Assembly: GCA_934533075.1 (NCBI GenBank)
Contig: CAKTBJ010000001.1
Coordinates: forward strand, 1 to 64,000
Direction of reading: 5' to 3'
Length of the DNA stretch: 64,000 nucleotides
Origin: an uncultured Paracoccus sp.
GTDB taxonomy: Bacteria; Pseudomonadota; Alphaproteobacteria; Rhodobacterales; Rhodobacteraceae
How positions within the stretch are numbered: position 1 is the first letter of the stretch; every line of letters starts with the position of its first letter. Shown piece by piece: positions 1 to 8,130 of the stretch. The position numbers were made by a program, and so were the translations under genes. The notes beneath the pieces are model-generated. The model was given only the letters and a program-made list of their open reading frames with translations. It had not been told where the DNA came from and did no database searches.

Positions 1-920
1 CGGTCACGAGCCTGTCGCTTGCGGTCAACCCGATCCACGGCCATTTCATCGTCGATCAGGATGACGGCAAGACCTATTTCGTCTCCGACGATCCGCTGGA
101 TGCGGACCATATCGGCGTCAGCCTGTCCGGCACGCTGCTGGGCGCGCCCTTCGAGCTGCTGAACGTCAGCATTTCCGAGATGCTGGCCAACCCGCTGCTG
201 ACCCCGGTGCTGGGCCTGCTTCAGGGTGCGCTCGATGCGGCGGTCGTCAGCCTCGACTACGATCCCGACGGCACCCTCGACCTCGACGACGGCGACGTGG
301 TGCCCTGCTTCACCCGCGGCGTGATGATCGCCACGCCGGACGGCCCGGTGCCGGTGGAGACGCTGCGGGTCGGCGACCTGGTGCTGACCCGCGACCACGG
401 CCCGCAGCCGGTGCGCTGGATCGGCTCGCGCAGGCTGGACGCCGTGGACCTGGCCCACCGTCCGAACCTGCGCCCCGTCCGCATCGCGGCCGAGGCGCTG
501 GGGAAACGCATCCCGGCCGAGGACCTGCTGGTCTCGCCGCAGCACCGGATGCTGGTGCAGTCGAAGATCGCCCACCGCATGTTCGGCGCCCCGGAGGTTC
601 TGGCCGCCGCCCGGCAGTTGCTGGAGCTGGACGGGGTCGAGATCGCCGGGGACGTGGAATCGGTGGAATATTTCCACATCCTCTTCGACCGGCACGAGGT
701 GGTGAGCGCGAACGGCGCCCTGTCCGAATCACTCTATCCGGGGCCGATGGCGATGAAGGGCGTCGGTCCCGTCGCGCGGCGCGAGATCACCGAGCTGTTC
801 CCCGAACTGCTGCGGGTGGACTTTGCCCCGGCCTCGGCCCGGCCGCTGGTCGCCGGCCGGCAGGCGCGCAAGCTGGTCGCCCGGCATATCGAGAACCGCA
901 AGCCGCTTTACGCCCACTGA
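1..920 (+). CDS. Hint-domain protein, 5' end outside window
   Basis: The frame is open from base 3 to the TGA at 918-920 with no stop, so this is the C-terminal part (305 residues) of a longer protein; an internal ATG at 180 is not the likely start. The Hint (hedgehog/intein) domain begins at the Cys of the PCFTRG motif (about residue 102 of the visible part) and continues through the GVMIATPDGPVPVETLRVGD stretch, typical of this fold. A later SPQHRML block supports the assignment. Hint_2-type proteins of Rhodobacteraceae usually carry this domain behind RTX or other secreted modules, but the N-terminal part is not visible, so partner domains and any self-processing activity are unknown. Confidence 0.8.
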   Translation, partial: VTSLSLAVNPIHGHFIVDQDDGKTYFVSDDPLDADHIGVSLSGTLLGAPFELLNVSISEMLANPLLTPVLGLLQGALDAAVVSLDYDPDGTLDLDDGDVVPCFTRGVMIATPDGPVPVETLRVGDLVLTRDHGPQPVRWIGSRRLDAVDLAHRPNLRPVRIAAEALGKRIPAEDLLVSPQHRMLVQSKIAHRMFGAPEVLAAARQLLELDGVEIAGDVESVEYFHILFDRHEVVSANGALSESLYPGPMAMKGVGPVARREITELFPELLRVDFAPASARPLVAGRQARKLVARHIENRKPLYAH

Positions 921-943
921 GCCACGATCCGCCCCGCCGGCCA

Positions 944-970
944 GGCCCCGCCCCCCCGGCGGGGCCTTTG
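944..970 (+). terminator. Rho-independent terminator after the Hint gene
   Basis: A perfect 9-bp stem, GGCCCCGCC (944-952) and GGCGGGGCC (958-966), with a five-C loop is followed by TTT. It starts 24 bases after the stop codon of the Hint gene. Confidence 0.7.
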
Positions 971-1162
971 CCCTGCCCGCGGGCCAGCGGCGGAAAAATG
1001 ACCCAGCGTCACGATCTTGCCCGACCTCTGGACAAGCTATGCGCGCTGCGCAATGCTGCATTGAATGAAGCGGTCAACACGCCGAGGGGACAGAACGATC
1101 GTGCACGCGGACAGGCAGACGGCCCTATGGCCCTTGCGTGCCCTCCCCTGCCCGACCGCCCC

Positions 1163-1180
1163 GGCGGCGGGCCGCCTTTT
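1163..1180 (+). promoter_or_regulatory. Terminator-like hairpin in the leader of the first liv-type operon
   Basis: GGCGGC and GCCGCC form a short stem (1163-1176) followed directly by TTTT (1177-1180), 25 bases before the first ATG of the operon. It looks like a terminator inside the leader. No leader peptide rich in Leu, Ile or Val was found, so an attenuation role is only a guess. The rest of the 971-1204 interval shows no gene; no convincing promoter was identified. Confidence 0.35.
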
Positions 1181-1204
1181 CCCCCTTGCGTTCCCGGAGA
1201 GCCG

Positions 1205-1960
1205 ATGACCGCTGACGTGATTTTGCAGGCGCGCGACCTGACCAAGGAATTTCGCGGCTTCTTCGCCGTCGAGGGCGTGGATCTCGCCATCCGGCGCGGC
1301 GACATCCACGCGCTGATCGGCCCGAACGGCGCGGGCAAGACCACCTGCTTCAACCTGCTGACCAAGTTCCTGCAACCCTCGCGCGGGGTCATCACCTTCA
1401 AGGACCGCGACATCACCGCCATGACGCCGGCCGACATCGCGCGGCTGGGGCTGGTGCGCAGCTTCCAGATCTCCGCCGTGTTCCCCTATCTGACCGCGCT
1501 GGAAAACGTCCGCATCGCCCTTCAGCGCCAGCGGGGCGACAGCTTCGACTTCTGGCGCGCGGACAAGGTGCTGCACGGCTATGACGCGCGGGCCGAGGCG
1601 CTGCTGGACGATGTGGGCCTGTCGGATTTCGTCGATACCCCGGCCTCGGACCTGTCCTATGGCCGCAAGCGCGCGCTGGAGATCGCCACCACGCTGGCGC
1701 TGGACCCCGAGATGCTGCTGCTGGACGAGCCGATGGCCGGCATGGGCCACGAGGATGTCGAGCGGATCGCCAGGCTGATCAAGCGCATCAGCGCAAACCG
1801 CACCATCCTGATGGTCGAGCACAACCTTTCGGTCGTCGCCAGCCTGTCGGACCGCATCACCGTGCTGGCGCGCGGCAAGGTCCTGGCCGAGGGCGACTAT
1901 GCCAGCGTTTCCAAGGACCCGCGCGTGGTCGAGGCCTATATCGGAGCCGAGCATGCCTGA
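1205..1960 (+). CDS. livG: Branched-chain amino acid-type ABC importer, ATPase LivG
   Basis: ATP-binding subunit (251 aa) of a HAAT-family importer, acting on the cytoplasmic face. Walker A GPNGAGKTT is at residues 39-47, the signature appears as LSYGRKR at 150-156 and Walker B LLLDEP at 171-176. The frame is open further upstream, but the ATG at 1205 is preceded by GGAGA (1196-1200) and gives the normal family length and N terminus (MTADVILQARDLTKEF). The stop overlaps the next gene by eight bases (ATGCCTGA), showing translational coupling. The substrate cannot be told from the ATPase. Confidence 0.9.
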   Translation: MTADVILQARDLTKEFRGFFAVEGVDLAIRRGDIHALIGPNGAGKTTCFNLLTKFLQPSRGVITFKDRDITAMTPADIARLGLVRSFQISAVFPYLTALENVRIALQRQRGDSFDFWRADKVLHGYDARAEALLDDVGLSDFVDTPASDLSYGRKRALEIATTLALDPEMLLLDEPMAGMGHEDVERIARLIKRISANRTILMVEHNLSVVASLSDRITVLARGKVLAEGDYASVSKDPRVVEAYIGAEHA

Positions 1961-2693
1961 CGCCCTCACCGCCGCCGCCGCCGCGACCACCGGCACGCCC
2001 TTGCTGAAGGTGCGCGACCTTCAGGGCTGGTATGGCGAAAGCCATGTCCTGCACGGGGTGAATTTCGACGTGATGCCCGGCGAGGTCGTCACCCTGCTGG
2101 GCCGCAACGGCGCCGGCAAGACCACCACGCTGAAGGCGATCATGGGGGTGCTGGGCAAGCGGTCCGGCTCGGTCGCCTTCGAGGGGCGCGAGATCGGCCG
2201 CCTGCCCGCGCGTCTGGTGGCGCGGTCGGGCATCGCCTGGTGCCCGGAGGAGCGCGGCATCTTCGCCTCGCTCTCGGTCGAGGAGAACCTGATGCTGCCG
2301 CCGCGCGTCCGCCCCGGCGGCATGTCGGTCGAACAGATATTCGGCCTGTTCCCCAACCTCAAGGAGCGCCTCAACAGCCAGGGCACCAAGCTGTCGGGAG
2401 GCGAGCAGCAGATGCTGGCCATCGGCCGCATCCTGCGCACCGGCGCCAAGATGCTGCTGCTGGACGAGCCGACCGAAGGGCTGGCCCCGGTCATCGTCCA
2501 GCAGATCGGCCACACCATCGCCCGGCTGAAGCAGGAGGGCTTCACCATCGTGCTGGTCGAGCAGAACTTCCGGTTCGCCGCCTCGGTCGCGGACCGGCAT
2601 TATGTGGTCGAGCAGGGCAAGGTGATCGACATGATCCCCAATGCCGAGCTGGACGCCAACAGCGAGAAGCTGCACGCCTATCTGGGCGTGTGA
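1953..2693 (+). CDS. livF: Branched-chain amino acid-type ABC importer, ATPase LivF
   Basis: Second ATPase (246 aa) of the importer. Walker A GRNGAGKTT is at residues 50-58, signature LSGGEQQ at 147-153 and Walker B LLLDEP at 168-173. The start is the ATG inside the end of livG, which gives the N terminus MPDALTAAA; upstream in-frame codons lie within livG and are not credible. It is followed by a small hairpin and then the binding protein. The gene order ATPase-ATPase-binding protein-permease-permease is one of the usual arrangements of this family. Confidence 0.9.
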   Translation: MPDALTAAAAATTGTPLLKVRDLQGWYGESHVLHGVNFDVMPGEVVTLLGRNGAGKTTTLKAIMGVLGKRSGSVAFEGREIGRLPARLVARSGIAWCPEERGIFASLSVEENLMLPPRVRPGGMSVEQIFGLFPNLKERLNSQGTKLSGGEQQMLAIGRILRTGAKMLLLDEPTEGLAPVIVQQIGHTIARLKQEGFTIVLVEQNFRFAASVADRHYVVEQGKVIDMIPNAELDANSEKLHAYLGV

Positions 2694-2698
2694 CGAAT

Positions 2699-2717
2699 CC
2701 CGCCCCCCGTGGGCGGG
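2699..2717 (+). promoter_or_regulatory. Intercistronic hairpin before binding-protein gene
   Basis: CCCGCCC (2699-2705) and GGGCGGG (2711-2717) form a 7-bp perfect stem with a five-base loop in the 48-base gap between livF and the binding-protein gene. There is no T tract, so it is more likely an mRNA end-stabilising or processing structure than a terminator. Confidence 0.4.
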
Positions 2718-2741
2718 TCAACAGGGAAGGAAGTCTAGAAC

Positions 2742-3938
2742 ATGAAGAAAACCGGATTCGTGGCCGCCTCGGTGATGGCCTCGCTGCTGGCCGGCACCGC
2801 GCTGGCCGATACCGCCGTCAAGCTGGGCGTGCTGAACGACCGCTCGGGCGTCTATGCGGACCTGTCGGGCGAGGGCTCGGTCGTGGCCGCGCGCATGGCG
2901 GTCGAGGATTTCGACGCGGCCAGCAAGGGCATCACGGTCGAGATCGTCTCGGCCGACCACCAGAACAAGCCCGACGTGGCCTCGAACATCACAAGGCAAT
3001 GGCTGGACCAGGACGGGGTGAACGCCATTCTGGACGTGCCGACCTCCTCCGCCGCGCTGGCGGTGAACGAGCTGGTGCGCGAGGCCAACGCGGTGATGAT
3101 CAATTCGGGCGCGGGCAGCACCGACCTGACCGGCAAGTCCTGCTCGCCCCATACCATCCACTGGACTTATGACACCTGGGCGCTGGGCAACGGCACCGGC
3201 AAGGCGATGGTGGCCGATGGCGGCGATACCTGGTTCTTCATCACCGCCGACTATGCCTTCGGCCATTCGCTGGAATCCGATACCGCCGCGCTGGTGGAGG
3301 AAGCCGGCGGCCAGGTGCTGGGCACCGTGCGCCATCCGTTCCCCGGCGGCGACTTCTCGTCCTACCTGCTTCAGGCGCAATCCTCGGGCGCCAAGGTGAT
3401 CGGCATGGCCAATGCCGGCGGCGACACCATCAACACCATCAAGCAGGCGGCCGAGTTCGGCATCACCCAGGCCGGGCAGACGCTGGCCGGGCTGCTGATC
3501 TTCATCAGCGACGTGCATGCGCTGGGGCTGGAGGCCGCGCAGGGCCTGGTGCTGACCGAAGCCTTCTACTGGGACCTGAACGACGACACCCGCGAATGGT
3601 CGGCCCGTTTCGAGGCGGTGCACGGCTCCAAGCCGACGATGGTGCATGCCGGCGTCTATTCCGGCACGCTGCACTACCTCAAGGCCGTCGAGGCCGTGGG
3701 CAGCGCCGATGCCGATGCGGTGATGGAATGGATGAAGGCCAACCCCTCCGAGGACCCGCTGCTGGGCACGGGCGAGGTGCGGGCCGACGGCCGCCACGTG
3801 CATGACATGTATCTGTTCCGCGTGAAGTCGCCGGACGCCTCGACCGGGCCGTGGGACTATTACGACCTGGTGGCGACCATCCCGGCGGCGGAAGCCTTCC
3901 GTCCGCTGGAAGACGGCGGTTGCGCCCTGGTCCAGTAA
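2742..3938 (+). CDS. Branched-chain amino acid-type ABC importer, substrate-binding protein
   Basis: Periplasmic binding protein (398 aa) of the Peripla_BP_6/LivJ family. The first 22 residues are a Sec signal peptide (KK, hydrophobic core, cleavage after ALA). The mature start TAVKLGVLNDRSGVYADLSGEG is the usual first strand and ligand-binding loop. A strong ribosome site (GGGAAGGAAG, 2723-2732) fixes the ATG. These proteins bind amino acids, amides, urea or aromatic acids depending on clade; I cannot tell which here. It lies between hairpins at 2699-2717 and 3946-3973, consistent with separate control of its message level. Confidence 0.88.
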   Translation: MKKTGFVAASVMASLLAGTALADTAVKLGVLNDRSGVYADLSGEGSVVAARMAVEDFDAASKGITVEIVSADHQNKPDVASNITRQWLDQDGVNAILDVPTSSAALAVNELVREANAVMINSGAGSTDLTGKSCSPHTIHWTYDTWALGNGTGKAMVADGGDTWFFITADYAFGHSLESDTAALVEEAGGQVLGTVRHPFPGGDFSSYLLQAQSSGAKVIGMANAGGDTINTIKQAAEFGITQAGQTLAGLLIFISDVHALGLEAAQGLVLTEAFYWDLNDDTREWSARFEAVHGSKPTMVHAGVYSGTLHYLKAVEAVGSADADAVMEWMKANPSEDPLLGTGEVRADGRHVHDMYLFRVKSPDASTGPWDYYDLVATIPAAEAFRPLEDGGCALVQ

Positions 3939-3945
3939 ACCCATC

Positions 3946-3973
3946 GGGCGCGCGCGGCCTGTCGCGCGCGCCC
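3946..3973 (+). promoter_or_regulatory. Strong hairpin just after the binding-protein stop
   Basis: GGGCGCGCGCG (3946-3956) and CGCGCGCGCCC (3963-3973) form an 11-bp perfect stem with a six-base loop, eight bases after the stop codon. No T run follows and the permease genes continue on the same strand. This fits a stability or partial-termination element that raises binding-protein message over permease message. Confidence 0.55.
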
Positions 3974-3996
3974 CCTGCCCCTGACGGATCACGCGC

Positions 3997-4881
3997 ATGT
4001 TCGAGCTTTTGGGAATCACGCCGCAGGCGCTGTTCGGTCAGCTTCTGCTGGGCCTCATCAACGGGTCCTTCTATGCCATCCTCTCGCTGGGGCTGGCGAT
4101 CATCTTCGGCCTGCTGAACATCATCAACTTCGCCCACGGCGCCCAATACATGCTGGGCGCCTTCGTGGCCTGGATGCTGCTGAACTGGCTGGGCATCGGC
4201 TACTGGTGGGCGCTGATCCTGGCGCCGCTGGTGGTGGGGGCTTTCGGCATCGTGCTGGAACGGCTGATGATCTCAAGGCTTTACCATCTCGACCACCTGT
4301 ATGGGCTGCTGCTGACCTTCGGGCTGGCGCTGATCATCCAGGGGCTGATGCGCAACCAGTTCGGCATCTCCGGCATGCCCTATTCGATCCCCAAGGCGCT
4401 GGCCGGCGGGCAGAATCTGGGCTTCATGTTCCTGCCCAACTATCGCGCCTGGGTGGTGGTGGCCTCGCTGGTGGTCTGCATCGCGACCTGGTTCGTGATC
4501 GAGAAGACCCGGCTGGGCGCCTATCTGCGCGCCGCGACCGAGAACCCGACGCTGGTCGGCGCCTTCGGCATCAACGTGCCGCTGATGATCACGCTGACCT
4601 ACGGCTTCGGCGTGGCGCTGGCCGGGTTTGCCGGCGTGCTGGCGGCGCCGATCTATTCGGTCAACCCCAACATGGGGGCCGAGCTGATCATCGTCGTCTT
4701 CGCCGTGGTGGTGATCGGCGGCATGGGGTCGATCATGGGCTCCATCGTCACCGGCTTCGGCCTCGGGCTGGTCGAAGGGCTGACCAAGGTCTTCTACCCC
4801 GAGGCGGCCTCGGTCGTCATCTTCGTGATCATGGCCATCGTGCTGCTGGCGAAGCCCGCCGGCCTTTTCGGGAGGGCCTGA
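3997..4881 (+). CDS. livH: Branched-chain amino acid-type ABC importer, permease LivH
   Basis: Inner-membrane permease (294 aa) of the LivH type, with roughly eight hydrophobic segments. The N-terminal motif LLGLINGSFYAILSLGLAII and the FGLLNIINFAHGAQYMLGAF block are diagnostic of the family. The cytoplasmic loop around residues 175-190 (AATENPTLVGAFGINV) is the ATPase-coupling region. It is separated from livM by a single base (TGA G ATG), so the two permease subunits are translated together. Confidence 0.92.
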   Translation: MFELLGITPQALFGQLLLGLINGSFYAILSLGLAIIFGLLNIINFAHGAQYMLGAFVAWMLLNWLGIGYWWALILAPLVVGAFGIVLERLMISRLYHLDHLYGLLLTFGLALIIQGLMRNQFGISGMPYSIPKALAGGQNLGFMFLPNYRAWVVVASLVVCIATWFVIEKTRLGAYLRAATENPTLVGAFGINVPLMITLTYGFGVALAGFAGVLAAPIYSVNPNMGAELIIVVFAVVVIGGMGSIMGSIVTGFGLGLVEGLTKVFYPEAASVVIFVIMAIVLLAKPAGLFGRA

Positions 4882-4882
4882 G

Positions 4883-5854
4883 ATGACCGACGTGACCCAA
4901 AGCACCATTGCCCGCCCCACGCGCTCGCGCACGAAGGCGCATATCCCGCTGATCGCGCTGGCGCTGCTGGCGCTGGCGATCGCGGCGCCGTTCTTCCTCT
5001 ATCCCGTCTTCCTGATGAAGGTGCTGTGCTTTGCGCTGTTCGCGGCGGCCTTCAACCTGCTGCTGGGCTATGGCGGCCTGCTGTCCTTCGGCCATGCCGC
5101 CTATTTCGGCGGCGCGGCCTATGTCTCGGCCCATGCCGCCAAGGTCTGGGGCCTGACGCCCGAACTGGCGATCCTGTCCGGCACGCTGGCGGCCGGGGTG
5201 CTGGGGCTGGTGATCGGCGCGCTGGCGATCCGCCGGCAGGGCATCTATTTCGCGATGGTCACGCTGGCCTTCGCGCAGATGGTGTTCTTCTTCGCCCTCC
5301 AGGCCCCCTTCACCGGCGGCGAGGACGGCATCCAGGCCGTGCCGCGCGGGCACCTGTTCGGCCTGCTGTCGCTGCAATCCAACCGGACGCTTTACTTCGT
5401 GGTGCTGGGCATCGTGACGCTGGGGCTGCTGGCGATCTATCGCATCGTGAACTCGCCCTTCGGCCAGGTGCTGAAGGCCATCCGCGAGAACGAGCCGCGC
5501 GCCATCTCGCTGGGTTACCGGGTCAACCAGTACAAGCTGGCGGTGTTCGTGCTGTCGGCGGCGCTGTCGGGCATGGCCGGGGCCACCAAGGCCATCGTGT
5601 TCCAGCTGGCTTCGCTGACCGACGTGGCCTGGACCATGTCGGGCGAGGTGGTGCTGATGACGCTGCTGGGCGGCATGGGCACGATCTTCGGCCCGCTGGT
5701 GGGCGCGGGGGTGATCGTGGCGATCCAGAACTATTTCGCCACCGCCGGCGCCTGGGTGACGGTGATCCAGGGGGTGATCTTCGTCATCGCCGTGCTGCTG
5801 TTCCGCGAGGGCATCGTCGGCGTCATCGCGCGCTGGCTCAAGCGGCCCCTCTAG
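4883..5854 (+). CDS. livM: Branched-chain amino acid-type ABC importer, permease LivM
   Basis: Second permease (323 aa), LivM type, forming the transmembrane heterodimer with LivH. Family blocks visible are FNLLLGYGGLLSFGHAAYFGGAAY near residue 55 and the coupling loop VLKAIRENEPRAISLGYRVN near residue 200. It is the last gene of the operon; a hairpin with a T run follows 27 bases after its stop. Confidence 0.92.
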   Translation: MTDVTQSTIARPTRSRTKAHIPLIALALLALAIAAPFFLYPVFLMKVLCFALFAAAFNLLLGYGGLLSFGHAAYFGGAAYVSAHAAKVWGLTPELAILSGTLAAGVLGLVIGALAIRRQGIYFAMVTLAFAQMVFFFALQAPFTGGEDGIQAVPRGHLFGLLSLQSNRTLYFVVLGIVTLGLLAIYRIVNSPFGQVLKAIRENEPRAISLGYRVNQYKLAVFVLSAALSGMAGATKAIVFQLASLTDVAWTMSGEVVLMTLLGGMGTIFGPLVGAGVIVAIQNYFATAGAWVTVIQGVIFVIAVLLFREGIVGVIARWLKRPL

Positions 5855-5881
5855 GGGCAGGGGCGCGGCGCGACTGCGCCC

Positions 5882-5922
5882 GCGCGCGGGCCGGCCTCGA
5901 TGGCCGGGCCGCGCGCCCTTTT
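5882..5922 (+). terminator. Terminator of the first liv-type operon
   Basis: A 15-bp stem with one mismatch (5882-5896 with 5902-5916, loop TCGAT) is followed by CC and TTTT (5919-5922). The core 5887-5908 is identical over 22 bases, on the opposite strand, to the core of the terminator at 33439-33479. A second perfect stem, TCGCGCAAG (5929-5937) with CTTGCGCGA (5941-5949), follows at once. Confidence 0.7.
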
Positions 5923-5977
5923 CCCCCTTCGCGCAAGACCCTTGCGCGACGACCGCAGGGATCGGCAAGAAAATGTC

Positions 5978-6030
5978 TTGCCTGATGGCGTGGAATCGCA
6001 TCTATAGGTGAACCAATCAGCCATTGGTTC
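5978..6030 (+). promoter_or_regulatory. Promoter and palindromic operator of the peptide-importer operon
   Basis: A possible promoter reads TTGCCT (5978-5983) and TATAGG (6003-6008) with a long 19-base spacer. Directly on the expected transcription start lies a perfect inverted repeat, GAACCAAT (6010-6017), five-base spacer, ATTGGTTC (6023-6030). It ends eight bases before the ATG at 6038. The length and position suit a dimeric repressor; the GntR/FCD gene at the end of the same operon is the obvious candidate. Confidence 0.6.
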
Positions 6031-6037
6031 AAGGTCG

Positions 6038-7039
6038 ATGCAAGGCTCCACCCAAACCGAAGCCACCACGCCACTGCTTGCGCTCGACGCGCTGACCATC
6101 CGCGTCCCGGCCGGCGACGAGCCGCTGCTGGACCGCGTGTCCCTCTCCGTCCGCCGGGGCGAAACCCTGTGCATCGTCGGCGAATCCGGCTGCGGCAAAA
6201 GCCTGACCTCGCTGGCGATGATGGGCCTGCTGGCGCCGGGCCTGCGCAAGGGCGTGTCCGGGCGCATGCATTTCGACGGCGCCAGCATCGACCTGACCGA
6301 TCAGCGCGCGCTGGCCGCCCTGCGCGGCAAGCGCATCGGCATGATCTTTCAGGAACCGATGTCCAGCCTGAACCCCTCGATGCGCATCGGCGAGCAGATC
6401 GCCGAGGGCTGGCGCCGCCACAATCCCGGCGACGGGCGCGAACAGGCGCTGGCCATGCTCAGGCGCGTCGGCATTCCCGCGCCCGAGCGCCGCTTTCGCG
6501 ACTATCCGCACCAGCTTTCGGGCGGCATGCGCCAGCGGGTGATGATCGCGATGGCGCTGGTGAACAACCCCGCCCTGCTGATCGCGGACGAGCCGACGAC
6601 GGCGCTGGACGTGACCATCCAGGCCCAGATCCTGCGCCTGATCGCCGAATTGCAGGCCGAGCGCGACATGGCCACCGTGCTGATCACCCATGACCTGGGC
6701 GTGGTGGCCGAGGTGGCGACCGCGGTGGCAGTGATGTATGCCGGCCGCGTGGTCGAGGTCGGGCCGGCCGAGGCGATCTTCCGCGACCCCCAGCACCCCT
6801 ATACCATCGGGCTGATGGCCTCGGTGCCGCCGCTGCGCGGGCCGCGCCACCGGCTGTCCACGGTGCCGGGCATGGTGCCCTCGATCGAGACCATGCCCCG
6901 CGGCTGCCGCTTCGTCACCCGCTGCCCCTTCGCGCGCCCGATCTGCGACACCGTGCCGCCGCTGGCGCCCATCGCGCCCGGCCACGCCGTCGCCTGCCAC
7001 CTCGCGCCGCTGGAGCGCAGCCTGGAGGGCGCCGCATGA
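6038..7039 (+). CDS. Peptide-type ABC importer, ATPase (DppD/OppD family)
   Basis: First ATPase (333 aa) of a PepT-family importer. Walker A GESGCGKS is at residues 48-55, signature LSGGMRQ at 160-166 and Walker B LIADEP at 181-186. The C-terminal oligo_HPY extension carries the usual cysteine cluster ([16 protein letters not shown]). A GTG at 6008 is in frame but lies on the operator palindrome and has no ribosome site; the ATG at 6038 has AAGG upstream and is preferred. The stop overlaps the next start (ATGA). Ligands of this family are di- or oligopeptides, glutathione or opines; the downstream gamma-glutamyltransferase points to gamma-glutamyl peptides. Confidence 0.88.
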   Translation: MQGSTQTEATTPLLALDALTIRVPAGDEPLLDRVSLSVRRGETLCIVGESGCGKSLTSLAMMGLLAPGLRKGVSGRMHFDGASIDLTDQRALAALRGKRIGMIFQEPMSSLNPSMRIGEQIAEGWRRHNPGDGREQALAMLRRVGIPAPERRFRDYPHQLSGGMRQRVMIAMALVNNPALLIADEPTTALDVTIQAQILRLIAELQAERDMATVLITHDLGVVAEVATAVAVMYAGRVVEVGPAEAIFRDPQHPYTIGLMASVPPLRGPRHRLSTVPGMVPSIETMPRGCRFVTRCPFARPICDTVPPLAPIAPGHAVACHLAPLERSLEGAA

Positions 7040-8127
7040 CCGCCAGCCCGGTGATGATCGAGGCCAGGGGCCTTGCCAAGCGTTTCCCCGTCGGCGGCGG
7101 CCTGCTGCGCAAGGCGCGGCTGCTGCATGCCGTGGATGGCGTCGACCTGGCGATCCGCAAGGGCGAGACTTTCGCCATCGTCGGCGAATCCGGCTGCGGC
7201 AAGTCCACGCTGGCGCGGCTGCTGATGCGCCTGCTGGAACCGACCGAGGGCAGCATCCGCATCGACGGCGACGATATTTCCACCGTGACCGGATCGGCGC
7301 TGAAATCCCTGCGCCGCGACGTGCAGTTCATCTTTCAGGATCCGTTCTCCTCGCTGAACCCGCGCCTTTCGGTGGCCCGGCTGGTGGGCGAGCCGCTGGA
7401 GGCCCACCGGCCCGAACTGTCGCCCGGCCAACGCCGCGACGAGGTGGCCGGGCTGCTGCGGCAGGTGGGGCTGCGCCCCGAGCATATGGACCGCTATCCC
7501 CACGAGTTTTCCGGCGGCCAGCGCCAGCGCATCGGAATCGCCCGCGCGCTGGCCTCCGGTCCCAAGGTGCTGATCGGGGACGAGCCGGTCTCGGCGCTGG
7601 ACGTGTCGGTGCAGGCGCAGGTGGTCAACCTGCTGTCGGACCTGCGCGACAGCCTCGGCCTGACGCTGGTGGTGATCGCGCATGACCTGGCGATCATCCG
7701 CCAGATGAGCGACCGCATCGCCGTCATGTATCTGGGCCGCGTGGTCGAGACCGGCCCGACCGACCAGATCTTCGGCAATCCGCACCACCCTTATACCCGC
7801 GCCCTGCTGGCGGCGATTCCCGGACCGGATGGCGGCGGCGGCGCCAGCCTGTCGGGCGAGACGCCCAGCCCCATCGACCCGCCTTCCGGCTGCCATTTCC
7901 GCACCCGCTGCCCGCATGCCGTGGACGCCTGCGCCGAGGCCCGCCCGCCGCTGGAGGAGACCGGCGACGGTTCGGCCGTGGCCTGCATCCGCTGGCGCGA
8001 GATCGGCAGCGGCGCCGGCGCCCTGCCCGACCCGGCCCATCGCAGCCCCGGCGCGCAGGCCCGGTTCCAACTCTATCGCGACGCCCTGGCGAACGGGGCC
8101 GCGCAACCCACCCAACAGGAGACCTGA
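7036..8127 (+). CDS. Peptide-type ABC importer, ATPase (DppF/OppF family)
   Basis: Second ATPase (363 aa). Walker [10 protein letters not shown] is at residues 50-58, signature FSGGQRQ at 158-164 and Walker B VLIGDEP at 178-184. The C-terminal Cys motif (GCHFRTRCPHAVDAC) matches the OppF/DppF extension, and about 45 further residues follow. Start is fixed by the ATGA overlap with the upstream ATPase. The binding-protein gene begins three bases after its stop. Confidence 0.88.
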   Translation: MTASPVMIEARGLAKRFPVGGGLLRKARLLHAVDGVDLAIRKGETFAIVGESGCGKSTLARLLMRLLEPTEGSIRIDGDDISTVTGSALKSLRRDVQFIFQDPFSSLNPRLSVARLVGEPLEAHRPELSPGQRRDEVAGLLRQVGLRPEHMDRYPHEFSGGQRQRIGIARALASGPKVLIGDEPVSALDVSVQAQVVNLLSDLRDSLGLTLVVIAHDLAIIRQMSDRIAVMYLGRVVETGPTDQIFGNPHHPYTRALLAAIPGPDGGGGASLSGETPSPIDPPSGCHFRTRCPHAVDACAEARPPLEETGDGSAVACIRWREIGSGAGALPDPAHRSPGAQARFQLYRDALANGAAQPTQQET

Positions 8128-8130
8128 CCC

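Noticed and set aside
968..1204. N-terminal extension of the first LivG
   Set aside because: The extra 79 residues have no family match, and the ATG at 1205 has a ribosome site and gives the normal length.
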